From: Lentisphaera marina
Lineage (GTDB): Bacteria > Verrucomicrobiota > Lentisphaeria > Lentisphaerales > Lentisphaeraceae
Length of the DNA stretch: 64,000 bases
Assembly: GCF_028745505.1 (NCBI RefSeq)
Contig: NZ_JAQZZL010000001.1
Span: forward strand, 2,353,818-2,417,817
Reading direction: 5' to 3'
Translations under genes and position numbers: made by a program
Shown: positions 36,528-45,222 of the stretch, one piece after another
Layout: each line of letters begins with the position of its first letter
How positions within the stretch are numbered: the stretch's first letter is position 1
Notes under the pieces: model-generated
The model's database searches: none
What the model was told of the DNA's origin: nothing
Seen by the model: only the letters and a program-made list of their open reading frames with translations

Positions 36528-36558
36528 CTGTTAAGAAAGTCCCCTTTTACTCCGTGTA
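36528..36558 (+). promoter_or_regulatory. CTGTAAAGAAA-N13-CCGTGT promoter-like motif (variant CTGTTAAGAAA)
   Basis: CTGTTAAGAAA at 36528 with CCGTGTAG beginning 24 nt later. The same pair at the same spacing is found at 40959, 47924, 49911, 52589 and 56685. The spacing between the two halves suits an ECF sigma promoter. Confidence 0.6.
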
Positions 36559-36631
36559 GTTAAATATGAGCAAGCAGCTAACGCTTGTTGAATCTAAAGC
36601 AAGCACGACACGACTAAAATAAAGGACCACA

Positions 36632-39196
36632 ATGAAGCACACAATCAAAACTCTTTGCTCACTTATATTCGTTATTGGGCTCACCAATAATTCTCTCGCG
36701 CAACGCAGCGCGACACCACCGGAACGTATAAGTCTACCAAAGGGTTTTGAAATTGACTTGCTGTATTCGGTGCCATCAGCACAAGGCTCCTGGGTTGCCA
36801 TGTGTAAAGATGATAAAGGCCGCCTCATTGTCAGTGATCAATACGGTGGTTTATACCGCTTACCCGTTCCACAAGCAGGTCAAAAACTAGATCCTTCGCA
36901 AGTTGAGCAAATCACTTATTCACCTGCTAGAAAACTTAAGGAAGGAGAGCTTGACAAGCGTACCGAAGCACAAAAAAAATTACCTCAAATTGGTCATGCA
37001 CAAGGACTTTGTTACGCCTTCAATAGTCTTTACGTTGTGGTCAATGGCCGCAATTCTCCTACAGGTTCTGGGGTTTTCCGTCTTCGCGACAGTGATGGAG
37101 ATGATAAATTTGATAAAATAGATGTCATTCGCAAACTTTCTTCTTCAGGTGGTGAACATGGCCCCCATGGCATTATTAAAGCTCCTGATGACAAACACCT
37201 CTATGTAGTTATGGGTAATCAAACATCACTTCCCCCTGGTTACAGCCATTCGCGTGTACCTAAACTTTGGGGTGAAGATCAACTTTGGCCTCCAATTGAA
37301 CACTTCATGGTAGGCGCCAAAGCCCCTCTAGGTCACCTTGCTCAAATTGATCCAGAGGGAAAAAACTGGGATGTGATTGCCACTGGCTTTCGCAATCAGT
37401 ACGACATCGATGTTAATCGTGAGGGGGAAGTCTTTACCTTTGACGCCGATATGGAATGGGACCTAAATACCCCTTGGTATCGCCCGACACGTGTTAACCA
37501 TATTATTGATGGAGCCGACTACGGCTGGAGAAACGGTACAGCTAAATTCATGGATTACTGTAGCGATACTTTTGGTGCTGTGGTTGACATCGGTCCCGGT
37601 TCACCAACCGGCGTAAAATTTGGCTACGGCGCAAAGTTTCCAGCCAAGTATCAAAATGCACTGTATATAAGTGATTGGTCCTACGGTAAACTTTACGCTG
37701 TACACATGACTCCCAATGGCTCAACTTATAGTGCCAGCTTCGAAGAATTTGCCAGTGCACAACCCTTGCCATTAACTGACCTGCTTATTCACCCAGATGG
37801 TCATATGTATATTACTATTGGTGGTCGTCGCGTCCAATCCGGTCTCTATCGCATTCGCTATACTGGCAATGAATCAACCGCCCCGGTTAAAGCTATTACC
37901 GGCGGTGAACAAGCTCGAGCAGAGCGCAAAAAGCTCGAGGCTTTTTTACAAGCAGGAGCGCCCGCTGCTAGTGCGGATGAAATTAAAACTATATGGAAAG
38001 GCTTGGGTTCCACTGATCGTGGGATTCGTCATGCCGCACGAGCTGCCTTAGAGAAACAAGATCCAATCCATTGGAAGAATGACATTAAAACAGAGAAAAA
38101 TCCTCAAATAGTACTGGCCGCTATGATTGCCCTGGCGCGTAAAGACAAGAATTCTTCGGCTGAGATTTTAACTCAAACCATGCGCTTTGACTATAAGTCT
38201 TTAAATAAACAACAACGTCTTGATTTATTACGTGCTGTAACCTTAGCAATGACCCGTGGTGGCAAACCTAATGAGGAACTTAGCAATAAGCTTATTGCAC
38301 ATCTCGACTCCATATATCCAGCCTTAACAACTGAGGAAAACCGCGACCTTTCGGCTATTGTTGGCTTTTTACAAGCGCCATATGCAGCCAAAACAGGTAT
38401 AGAACTTCTCCTGGATGCCCCAGGTCAGGAAGAACAGATTGGCTATGCCCTTAATTTACGTCATGTAAAAGTTGGTTGGACACCTCAATTGCGCAAAAAA
38501 TATTTTGAATGGTTTGTATTGGCTAGTACTTATTCTGGTGGTGCTCGATTTAAAAACTACCTGGGTGACATCAAAAAACATGCCCTGGCTTCAATTCCAA
38601 AAGATGAATTAAGCCCGGAACTCAACGCAACGATTAATGCTAAAGCAAAACAATCTGCTCCAAAGTTCAGCCTAAAGCCACGCAACTTTGTAAAGAATTA
38701 CACAAGTGAAGATCTTAAAAAATTAGCTGGCAATGGTATTGAGTCTGGCCGTAATTTTAAAAATGGCCGCCAAATGTTTGGTGCCGGCAGTTGTTTTGCC
38801 TGTCATCGATTCAACAGTGAAGGTGGTGCTGTCGGTCCCGATCTGACTTCAGTTCGAGGTAAATTCAGCGCTTATGATTTACTGGAGGCCGTAGTTGATC
38901 CTGGGAAAGAAATTAGCGATCAATACGGAGCTAGTATTTTCACCTTAAAAGATGGCTCCAAAATCACTGGTCGTATCATGAATATGACACATCCAAATTA
39001 CTCCATCAATACGAACATGATGACACCAAGTGCCAATACAAAAGTCCATGTAGATAAAATAGAATCTATTGAAAAATCGCCTATCTCTATGATGCCTCCT
39101 GGCCTTGTCAACACCATGGCCAAAGAGGATATACAAGATCTCCTAGCCTACCTTCTTTCCGGTGGCGATCCAGAACACAAGTTCTTTAAAAAATAA
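36632..39196 (+). CDS. Propeller-HEAT-cytochrome 'membrane-bound dehydrogenase'
   Basis: 854 residues with signal peptide ending NNSLAQ. Residues about 25-430 form a six-bladed glucose/sorbosone-dehydrogenase-like propeller (ERISLPKGFEIDLLYSVPSA, GEHGPHGIIKAPDDKHLYVV, GFRNQYDIDVNREGEVFTFD). A HEAT-like helical region follows (about 440-690), then a cytochrome/haem-binding domain with CFACHRF near residue 720 (NGRQMFGAGSCFACHRF, VVDPGKEISDQYGASIFTLK). This is the PVC-specific putative dehydrogenase family. Unlike its paralog at 56771 it ends right after the cytochrome domain (GGDPEHKFFKK) and lacks the DUF1080 domain. A CTGTTAAGAAA/CCGTGT motif lies about 75 nt upstream of the start. Likely oxidises a sugar and passes electrons to haem; unproven. 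Confidence 0.9.
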   Translation: MKHTIKTLCSLIFVIGLTNNSLAQRSATPPERISLPKGFEIDLLYSVPSAQGSWVAMCKDDKGRLIVSDQYGGLYRLPVPQAGQKLDPSQVEQITYSPARKLKEGELDKRTEAQKKLPQIGHAQGLCYAFNSLYVVVNGRNSPTGSGVFRLRDSDGDDKFDKIDVIRKLSSSGGEHGPHGIIKAPDDKHLYVVMGNQTSLPPGYSHSRVPKLWGEDQLWPPIEHFMVGAKAPLGHLAQIDPEGKNWDVIATGFRNQYDIDVNREGEVFTFDADMEWDLNTPWYRPTRVNHIIDGADYGWRNGTAKFMDYCSDTFGAVVDIGPGSPTGVKFGYGAKFPAKYQNALYISDWSYGKLYAVHMTPNGSTYSASFEEFASAQPLPLTDLLIHPDGHMYITIGGRRVQSGLYRIRYTGNESTAPVKAITGGEQARAERKKLEAFLQAGAPAASADEIKTIWKGLGSTDRGIRHAARAALEKQDPIHWKNDIKTEKNPQIVLAAMIALARKDKNSSAEILTQTMRFDYKSLNKQQRLDLLRAVTLAMTRGGKPNEELSNKLIAHLDSIYPALTTEENRDLSAIVGFLQAPYAAKTGIELLLDAPGQEEQIGYALNLRHVKVGWTPQLRKKYFEWFVLASTYSGGARFKNYLGDIKKHALASIPKDELSPELNATINAKAKQSAPKFSLKPRNFVKNYTSEDLKKLAGNGIESGRNFKNGRQMFGAGSCFACHRFNSEGGAVGPDLTSVRGKFSAYDLLEAVVDPGKEISDQYGASIFTLKDGSKITGRIMNMTHPNYSINTNMMTPSANTKVHVDKIESIEKSPISMMPPGLVNTMAKEDIQDLLAYLLSGGDPEHKFFKK

Positions 39197-39318
39197 GGAA
39201 TAGACTGCAATAAGTTGGAGTTATTCTGTTGAACGCAGAAGCTCCGGCTGATCCACATGCCGTGGACGAATGCGGACTTTATGAAGAAATCTGAAAAATG
39301 AAAAAAATTGGAGTTGAG

Positions 39319-40797
39319 ATGAGTGTAAAAACAGCAATGACAGGAGTGTTATTACTTTTTAGCGTAGCATTTGCCCGTGCTGAAAACCGACCGAATCACC
39401 CCCCGCACAATGTGGTCGTCATTTTATGCGACGACCTCGGCTACGGTGAACTGCCTGTCTACCGTAAGCTTTACAAAGGAACCGAAGATATTCAGACGGC
39501 GATAGGTTCTTTCACGCCGAATATCGATCAGTTGGCGAAAGATGGTGTTGTCTGCACCCGGGCTTACGGTAACAACACATGCTCGCCATCAAGAATGTCT
39601 CTCTTGAGTGGAAAGTGGCCGACACGGAAGATCAGGCTGGGCGAGCACACCTTGATCGGGAGATATATGCGTCAGCGTGGCCTCAAGACTGCTCACTATG
39701 GAAAATATCACCATCCGGTTGAGAAGGAAATCACGATTCCCTATCATAAGGAATTCCTCGAGTTTGATGAATTCCTTGGCTTCGAAGCAGTGACCAATTA
39801 TTTCCGCAAAGCCGGCGAAAAAGTAACCCCGAGGAAGAATTCCCCGATTACTTACCGGGTCGGAAGTAAAAAGATCGACTTTCAGTTCAAGAAAGAGGGA
39901 GAGTATCTTACAGACACTCTAACCGATCTCTCCGTCGACTTCATTGAGCGCTGCGCTGAGGATAAGAAGCCCTTTTTTGTATACATCCCCTTTAACGCAC
40001 CGCACGCTCCCATACAAGCAAAGCCCGAAGACCTAAAAACTCTGTTCCCGAAACGTAAGATTGGAAAAACTGGGAAAGACAATAATCGCGAACGTATTAT
40101 GGCGATGGTCTATGCCGTGGACCGCGGAGTTGGTAGGATTATCAAAACACTGGAGAAAACTGGACAGCTCGATAACACCCTAATCATCTTTGCCGGCGAT
40201 AATGGTGGCGAACAAAACCTGTCTCTAACCTATCCTATGCACGGCTTCAAGCACGAGCCCTTTGACGGTGGAATCCGCGTACCCTATATCGTGTGGTCAA
40301 AACCCCTGCAGAACTCCGAATCGAAACCCGACTACTATGATGGTCTCGTCTCGCTCTGTGACATTCTGCCTACGTCCTTGAAGTATGTTGATCCGTCAAC
40401 GGAACTTGCTTCCTTGAAAAGCGACGGTACTGATATCATGCCTTACCTTATGGGCAAGGAGCCACCGTTAAAGGGGCGTGCCTATATCAACTTGCGCACC
40501 CTCAGCCAGAAGTCCAACACCTGGAAAGGGGGTCGGGACACCAAGGGTAAAACCATAGGCTCCTGTATAGCTCTTCTCGTTGATGATTGTAAGCTTATGA
40601 GGCTGGCTCAAGACTCGAAGAAACAGGAAGAGTATTCGTATGCATTCCATCATCTACCGAATATGATTGGTAAGGATCGGCCCAAAGCGGCACTGAAAGA
40701 AGACTACTACGAGAGCACCGACAATAATCATCCGGAGAAGAAGAAAGCGATGATCAAACAACTTGAAAAGCTTCTTGAAGGAACAAACCTCGACTGA
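39319..40797 (+). CDS. Sulfatase (intact parent of the truncated copy at 60.1 kb)
   Basis: 492 residues from ATG 39319, which has GGAG 5 nt upstream; the in-frame ATG at 39298 has no such site. Signal region AMTGVLLLFSVAFARA. Metal motif HNVVVILCDDLGYGELPVYR, canonical signature TCSPSRMSLLSGKW near residue 97, YGKYHHPVEKE, FAGDNGGEQNLSLTYPMHGF. A 1.13-kb stretch from 39703 to 40832 is repeated at 60100-61229 with few differences. The gene is somewhat richer in GC than the flanking genes. It follows the propeller-cytochrome gene by about 100 bp, as the truncated copy follows the paralogous propeller gene, so the gene order was duplicated. Confidence 0.9.
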   Translation: MSVKTAMTGVLLLFSVAFARAENRPNHPPHNVVVILCDDLGYGELPVYRKLYKGTEDIQTAIGSFTPNIDQLAKDGVVCTRAYGNNTCSPSRMSLLSGKWPTRKIRLGEHTLIGRYMRQRGLKTAHYGKYHHPVEKEITIPYHKEFLEFDEFLGFEAVTNYFRKAGEKVTPRKNSPITYRVGSKKIDFQFKKEGEYLTDTLTDLSVDFIERCAEDKKPFFVYIPFNAPHAPIQAKPEDLKTLFPKRKIGKTGKDNNRERIMAMVYAVDRGVGRIIKTLEKTGQLDNTLIIFAGDNGGEQNLSLTYPMHGFKHEPFDGGIRVPYIVWSKPLQNSESKPDYYDGLVSLCDILPTSLKYVDPSTELASLKSDGTDIMPYLMGKEPPLKGRAYINLRTLSQKSNTWKGGRDTKGKTIGSCIALLVDDCKLMRLAQDSKKQEEYSYAFHHLPNMIGKDRPKAALKEDYYESTDNNHPEKKKAMIKQLEKLLEGTNLD

Positions 40798-40832
40798 TAG
40801 CGAAAGGAACAATACCGTATACCACGCCAAGA
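39703..40832 (+). repeat. 1.13-kb duplicated segment, source copy
   Basis: Matches 60100-61229 with constant offset 20397 and only scattered substitutions, from AAATATCACCATCC to CACGCCAAGA. It contains the 3' three quarters of the sulfatase and 35 bp after it. Confidence 0.92.
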
Positions 40833-40842
40833 CATTAAATCT

Positions 40843-40940
40843 CCTAGGACTGGAAGCCCGAGCTATTCCAGAATGCATCACAAGATGCATGATTATTATA
40901 ATGAAACATCATTTAAGAGCCGTAAGTCAGACCTATTGAT
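40843..40940. repeat. Degenerate hairpin mosaic remnant
   Basis: Words of the mosaic family in decayed form: GGACTGGAAGCCCGAGC, GAATGCATCACAAGATGCATG and AGAGCCGTAAGTCAGACCTAT, in the same order as in the intact mosaics at 50.9 and 52.3 kb (GCATGCACCGTTAAGGTGC, then GGGCCGTAGGTCCGACCTA). Confidence 0.6.
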
Positions 40941-40958
40941 AATTCAAAATTCATAAGC

Positions 40959-40989
40959 CTGTAAAGAAACTCTTTAATGTCTCCGTGAT
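40959..40989 (+). promoter_or_regulatory. CTGTAAAGAAA-N13-CCGTGA promoter-like motif
   Basis: CTGTAAAGAAA at 40959-40969 and CCGTGATA starting at 40983, the conserved 24-nt spacing. About 70 nt upstream of the interrupted prepilin-like gene. Confidence 0.6.
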
Positions 40990-41058
40990 AAAGAAAAAGG
41001 CGCTTAAGGCTTGTTGCTGAATGCGCAAAGCTTTATAATGATAATGAGGTCAATACAT

Positions 41059-41622
41059 ATGAAAAAATTTACTTTAATAGAACTTTTAGTGGTAGTGGCC
41101 ATAATAGGAATTTTGGCGTCTCTATTGATGCCTTCGCTTGCTAAGTCAAGAAACAGCGCCAGGACTACTGTTTGCAAGAGCAACCTCAAGCAACAGGGCA
41201 CAGTCGTTTTCATGTACCTCGATGACAATGATTCCTATATGCCATACAATTCCAGAGTCAGTCACGAATGGACCGAACCTTTATGGCCCTACATCTACTC
41301 GAGTAAATGGCATAATCGCGACCCCAGCTTCCCCGGCACCATCTTTAATTGCCCCTCACCAGACCCAAATAATGGCAATATAAGATATGGCAATAATCGA
41401 TCCGCCAGAGGTTAGGATGTGAAGATAACAAGCTTCTCAAAACCATCAGAAGGGGCGTGGAATGGCGACACTAGATCCATTTTTTTAAAGAAGGAGACAA
41501 TCTATTTTTTTCGCCACGAGACAAGAGCCAACATACTCTTTATCGACGGTCATGTTGAAGGCGTTAATTATGGCTCCGTACCGCTCAATACCCATAACGA
41601 TGTTTTCTGGAGTGGAAATTGA
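41059..41622 (+). pseudogene. Prepilin-like gene interrupted by an in-frame TAG
   Basis: Begins MKKFTLIELLVVVAIIGILA with the prepilin methylation motif (preferred over the upstream ATG at 41011) and runs to a TAG at 41413-41415. The same frame then continues without break for another 69 codons (VKITSFSKPSEGAWNGD) to 41622, ending in HETRANILFIDGHVEG, the H-x9-DG block diagnostic for the C-terminus of these pilin-like families. So one gene is split by a single stop codon. The region between may also be shortened relative to typical 220-260-residue members. Either a recent pseudogene or a readthrough case; a promoter-like motif is still in place. Confidence 0.75.
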
Positions 41623-41645
41623 GTCACTGTTGATCAGAAATACAT

Positions 41646-42560
41646 ATGAAAAATAAATTAACATTCACCTCCCTATTTTTTTTATTCACCACTGCATTGC
41701 TAGCCGATGGCAACGGTCACGGTCACGGCGGCAAGGCTATGTCTTATGGTGAGGATGGTAGTCCTCTGCCGGGATTAAGGTCCCCCTTAGATGTTTATCA
41801 CAGCTTATTTGGCGGTGGCTTAAGCAAGCAGGAACAATTGCAACGATTGCGCAGAGAGCAAAGTATTTTTGACCTTTTAAAAATCGATTCAACGGCTACT
41901 AAACGAACTCTAAGCAAGGATGATCGTGAGAAACTGGAAGAGTACAGCACCGGAGTTCGGGAAATTGAAAAAAGCCTAAGCCGACAGACTGAATGGGCCA
42001 ATGTCCCTTACCCAAAAGCGACCATTCCCACGCCCAAGAGTACCTTAGAGGGTGAATCAGAGATCATGCTGATGTTCAAGATGATTACTAGCGCTTATCA
42101 AATTGATTCTACGCGAATCATCACCTATCGCATGCCCGATGCCGGCCTTTTAAATAGCATGAACATATCTCATTCACCACACACTCTATCTCACTATGGA
42201 GTGAACAGCGCTTTGCACGAACTCAATTTAAAGCGCTCCACTAAATGGTTGCAGCTTTATTCTCAATTTATCGATATGATGCGTTCCGCCAAAGATCCTC
42301 TGGACCCCAATGGTGGCACTCTATTTGATAATAGTTTGGTCTACTGGGGCGGTGGTTTGCGGACTGCGCACCGCAATAAAAACGTGCCCTGCTTCTTGAC
42401 CGGGGGCGGCTTCAATATGCTCAAACATGGTCAACATCATATCGCTCCCGAAGACGATACCGCTTTAGCCAATCTTTGGACAACGATACTTCAGGATGCC
42501 GGTGCACAAATTACTAAATTTGCCGATTCCACCGGAACGGCGCAAACTCTTTATACTTAA
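41646..42560 (+). CDS. Short DUF1552 protein with its own signal peptide
   Basis: 304 residues. A signal peptide (LTFTSLFFLFTTALLA) is followed by a His/Gly-rich linker (DGNGHGHGGKAMSYGEDGS) and then what is normally the C-terminal part of DUF1552 proteins: SPLDVYHSLFGG, SIFDLLKIDSTATKRTLSKD, LEEYSTGVREIEKSL, FDNSLVYWGGGLRTAHRNKN. Full-length members are over 400 residues with a Tat signal; the N-terminal half is absent here. The DUF1552 family is typical of PVC bacteria and related in fold to DUF1501. Starts 23 nt after the prepilin-like gene and ends 7 nt before the LamG-like gene, indicating an operon. Confidence 0.8.
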   Translation: MKNKLTFTSLFFLFTTALLADGNGHGHGGKAMSYGEDGSPLPGLRSPLDVYHSLFGGGLSKQEQLQRLRREQSIFDLLKIDSTATKRTLSKDDREKLEEYSTGVREIEKSLSRQTEWANVPYPKATIPTPKSTLEGESEIMLMFKMITSAYQIDSTRIITYRMPDAGLLNSMNISHSPHTLSHYGVNSALHELNLKRSTKWLQLYSQFIDMMRSAKDPLDPNGGTLFDNSLVYWGGGLRTAHRNKNVPCFLTGGGFNMLKHGQHHIAPEDDTALANLWTTILQDAGAQITKFADSTGTAQTLYT

Positions 42561-42567
42561 GGTTTAT

Positions 42568-43542
42568 ATGTACAAATTACTCTTTTTTATTCTTTTTAGC
42601 TTCCATACTGCCTACTGCCTAGATCCCGTTTTTCTGCAAAAGGGAGACTTGATTATTGACGATAACTTTGATGCCGTTAAGATTGACATCTCAACCTGGC
42701 CTTCAGCTAAAAATCCTCTGGGTCAAAAAGTTTCAGATGGCTTCTATCATTTTGATTGTTCCCAAAGCAAAGATAAAATGAAGCGAATCACCCTGAGTCA
42801 TAACTTTGCCGAAGCCATGGGTGACTTCATCCTGGAGCTCAAGATCAAATCTCTGCATAAAATCAAAGCTTTTAACCTCGGCCTCAATGATGATAATGGG
42901 CACTGCCTGGTCACTCGTTTTGACAGAAAAAAAATCTATACCTATAAATACAAAGAAAAAGATAAGTATTCTTTACACGAGTACCTCGATGTCATTCAAT
43001 CCAATTTGAAAGACGGACAGCCTTATACGATCACCATGGAAGTTTGTGCTGACAAGGTCTTTGTCCACATCGATAATGAACATTTTTTGATGAGTCAAAA
43101 TCCACGCTTTAAAAATTTAAAGAGCAAAATATTTCTTACTTTAGAGCAAGGGAGTGGGCAAATTGACTCCATAAAAATCTGGAAAGGACTAACCATTGCA
43201 GAAGCACAGGTTCAAAACTGGCTCGATAAAAAAACGCAGCGACCTGAAGTCAACTTAGATCACGATCGCAGATATAAGCAAAACAAAGCTCTTTCTGATA
43301 CGCGTATGAACTTAGCTAATGACCCCCAGTACAAAAAAATCACGGACTCTTTACAAAACAAGTGGCAAGCAATTCGAGCGCAATATCCCTATTTCCAAAA
43401 TTATGCCAAGCGCAAAAAGGAAATGGAAGCCAAGAAATCTAAGCCCAGTTTTCAGGCCGCTTTGAAGGAATACAAGAAACTTCAAGACGCCGAACTCGCT
43501 TATCTAAGTCAAGTTCAAGAACGACTAAGTCGTCAACAATAA
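42568..43542 (+). CDS. Secreted LamG/DUF1080-like protein, paralog of 1812
   Basis: 324 residues from ATG 42568, which starts a signal peptide (YKLLFFILFSFHTAYC). The Cys after the hydrophobic stretch could in principle be a lipobox, but the -3 position is not ideal. Residues about 30-215 are a concanavalin-like sandwich: GDLIIDDNFDAVKIDISTWP, VFVHIDNEHFLMSQNPRF, GQIDSIKIWKGLT. The tail is Lys/Gln-rich and helical, ending KEYKKLQDAELAYLSQVQER, the block preserved as orphan tails at 2.8 and 4.2 kb. Directly after the DUF1552 gene and before IS110 copy B. Function unknown; carbohydrate binding is plausible. Confidence 0.75.
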   Translation: MYKLLFFILFSFHTAYCLDPVFLQKGDLIIDDNFDAVKIDISTWPSAKNPLGQKVSDGFYHFDCSQSKDKMKRITLSHNFAEAMGDFILELKIKSLHKIKAFNLGLNDDNGHCLVTRFDRKKIYTYKYKEKDKYSLHEYLDVIQSNLKDGQPYTITMEVCADKVFVHIDNEHFLMSQNPRFKNLKSKIFLTLEQGSGQIDSIKIWKGLTIAEAQVQNWLDKKTQRPEVNLDHDRRYKQNKALSDTRMNLANDPQYKKITDSLQNKWQAIRAQYPYFQNYAKRKKEMEAKKSKPSFQAALKEYKKLQDAELAYLSQVQERLSRQQ

Positions 43543-43659
43543 TGATAAAGAAAAACTATTCACTTAATTAGTTCATCTCATTAAAAAGAACCCTGTTAGT
43601 AAATATTTTCATAAAAATCCCCGGGCTTTTCTGAGTGCACTTACAACTAGAATTCGAGA

Positions 43660-44919
43660 TTAATTAACGAATTTCTGAAACCATGCTGGTCGCCTCTGCT
43701 CCAATACTTCTAGATAGGTCTTTTCATTATATGGAGTTCTCGTTTTCCAACAACTGTACATGATACGAATCCATTTGTACGCCAAAGCTCTAAGTATTGT
43801 GAAGTGAGGTATGTTTAGAGCTTTCTTATGATAATAAAATTCATGTGCCCATATTGATGACCTTATGGAATTATTGGCAAACTCAACAAAACTAAGTTGA
43901 GTGAACCTGTCGCATAAAAAACGTCTTCGGACAATATTCATTTTCCCACTCTGAATTGTCACAGGAGCTATTTCACTGATTTTAAGAGCCTCATTTACAG
44001 ACTGAAATTTTTCTCGATCGTTTCCAAAGAAGGCCATAAGACGTGGTCCGATACTAGGACCTGCTCCTGGAAATGATTGGAATATTTCATGATCTTCATT
44101 TTCCCTATAAGCTTGCTCAATTTTTTCGTCATAAGCTTTAATAACCTTATTTAAACTCCGGATTCTGTGGCAGAATTGTTGTATCTCAAATATGTAGTAA
44201 TCCACCTCATCTTCATCATTAACAACAATAACAGAAGCGCGTAATATTTGAACCCTCACTTTTGTTTTTGTATGGCTTGTACTGCGTTTGTTAAAGAATT
44301 TAGTAATGCCGATTTGATGAGCATTAATGATATCCTGCGGGCTTGGATATTTATCCAAAAAATCTAGAAACATGTCTGCATATAAATGATTCCCCACGAC
44401 TTTGAGTGCATTTGGATAATAGATCTTCAACAATGCAGTGAGTTGATTAGTTAAACGAGTTCTATCATTTACTAAATCACGCCTTTTTATATTCAGTCGC
44501 TTCAGTTTTCCTTTTGAAAAAGATTCGTCTACTCTTTTAACTTTATCAGGGTGTTTTAAGTATAGTTCAAGTAATGATTTGGTATCTGCTCGGTCACTTT
44601 TCGCGCCACTAAGATGGAATGTTTTAGCAAACTTCGAAGAAGTGGTCGGGTGAACTGTATAGACATCAAATTCACTAATGGATATCAATAAATTCATCAG
44701 TGCAGATTGGCAGCTTTCGATGACAACCGCGATGGGATCATTAACAGATTCAAGTATGAGTTCATTAAAGAATTTTTTGAGCGTAAGTAAATCACTACTG
44801 ATAACTTTACATTCTTCTTCACAATCCCGAAGGATTCGTAGATCATGCTTTTGATCAGCCCAGTCAATCGCAATAATAACTGAGTATTCAGATGGCTTTT
44901 TAGTTCTTGTATAATACAT
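43660..44919 (-). CDS. IS110-family DEDD transposase, copy B
   Basis: 419 residues, same as the gene at 26248-27507: DEDD residues Asp19, Glu68, Asp109 and Asp112, and the C-terminal IQSGK serine (Ser323). Intact. The long non-coding region upstream (44920-45170) is also conserved, so the copy should be as competent for transposition as copy A. Confidence 0.95.
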   Translation of the reverse strand: MYYTRTKKPSEYSVIIAIDWADQKHDLRILRDCEEECKVISSDLLTLKKFFNELILESVNDPIAVVIESCQSALMNLLISISEFDVYTVHPTTSSKFAKTFHLSGAKSDRADTKSLLELYLKHPDKVKRVDESFSKGKLKRLNIKRRDLVNDRTRLTNQLTALLKIYYPNALKVVGNHLYADMFLDFLDKYPSPQDIINAHQIGITKFFNKRSTSHTKTKVRVQILRASVIVVNDEDEVDYYIFEIQQFCHRIRSLNKVIKAYDEKIEQAYRENEDHEIFQSFPGAGPSIGPRLMAFFGNDREKFQSVNEALKISEIAPVTIQSGKMNIVRRRFLCDRFTQLSFVEFANNSIRSSIWAHEFYYHKKALNIPHFTILRALAYKWIRIMYSCWKTRTPYNEKTYLEVLEQRRPAWFQKFVN

Positions 44920-45170
44920 TTTTACTCCTTAGGAATATATAGATTTAAAAGTCAGCGTGCGAAATTCCTATAGCATTCGTGGTGGAAGCTTTCTGAGTAT
45001 TCGTCTTGCTGATAATCATTCCCGGTCGAAGTGCCCAGAAAGTCTTTCAAAGACAGGAGCGCCAATTCGTACCGAGAATAATTAAATTTATATGTTCCTT
45101 TTTTAATTCTAAAATTTCTCCCCCAGACCCCCTCATTATATTTATCTATTTAATTACTTGGACTACTATA
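44920..45170 (-). ncRNA. Candidate IS110 bridge RNA region, copy B
   Basis: Identical to 27508-27758, with TTTCTGAGT at 44990 repeating the element's own end at 43628, and CCTATAG at 44967 matching the opposite end in reverse complement. Structure is inferred, not demonstrated. Confidence 0.45.
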
Positions 45171-45194
45171 GGAGCGCCGGCGACCCGTCGGCAT
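45171..45194 (+). repeat. REP-like palindrome at IS110/intron junction
   Basis: GGAGCGCCGGCGACCCGTCG followed by GCAT. It is followed by CATACGAGAACATGACTCCACAAG-type sequence that also starts the RAYT gene at 47138, so it is a copied 5' end of a RAYT locus. Confidence 0.8.
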
Positions 45195-45222
45195 ACGAGA
45201 ACATGACTCCACAAGACTTACT

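Larger units (their letters stand above)
43623..45170 (-). mobile_element. IS110-family insertion sequence, copy B
   Basis: Identical to copy A throughout. Flanks on the left differ from copy A (here ATAAAAATCCCC), while on the right both copies run into a REP-like palindrome (here GGAGCGCCGGCGACCCG). The lack of any difference points to very recent transposition. Confidence 0.85.

Noticed and set aside
42568..42621. Lipoprotein signal in the LamG-like protein
   Set aside because: The Cys after the hydrophobic stretch lacks a convincing Leu at -3; an ordinary signal peptide explains it equally well.
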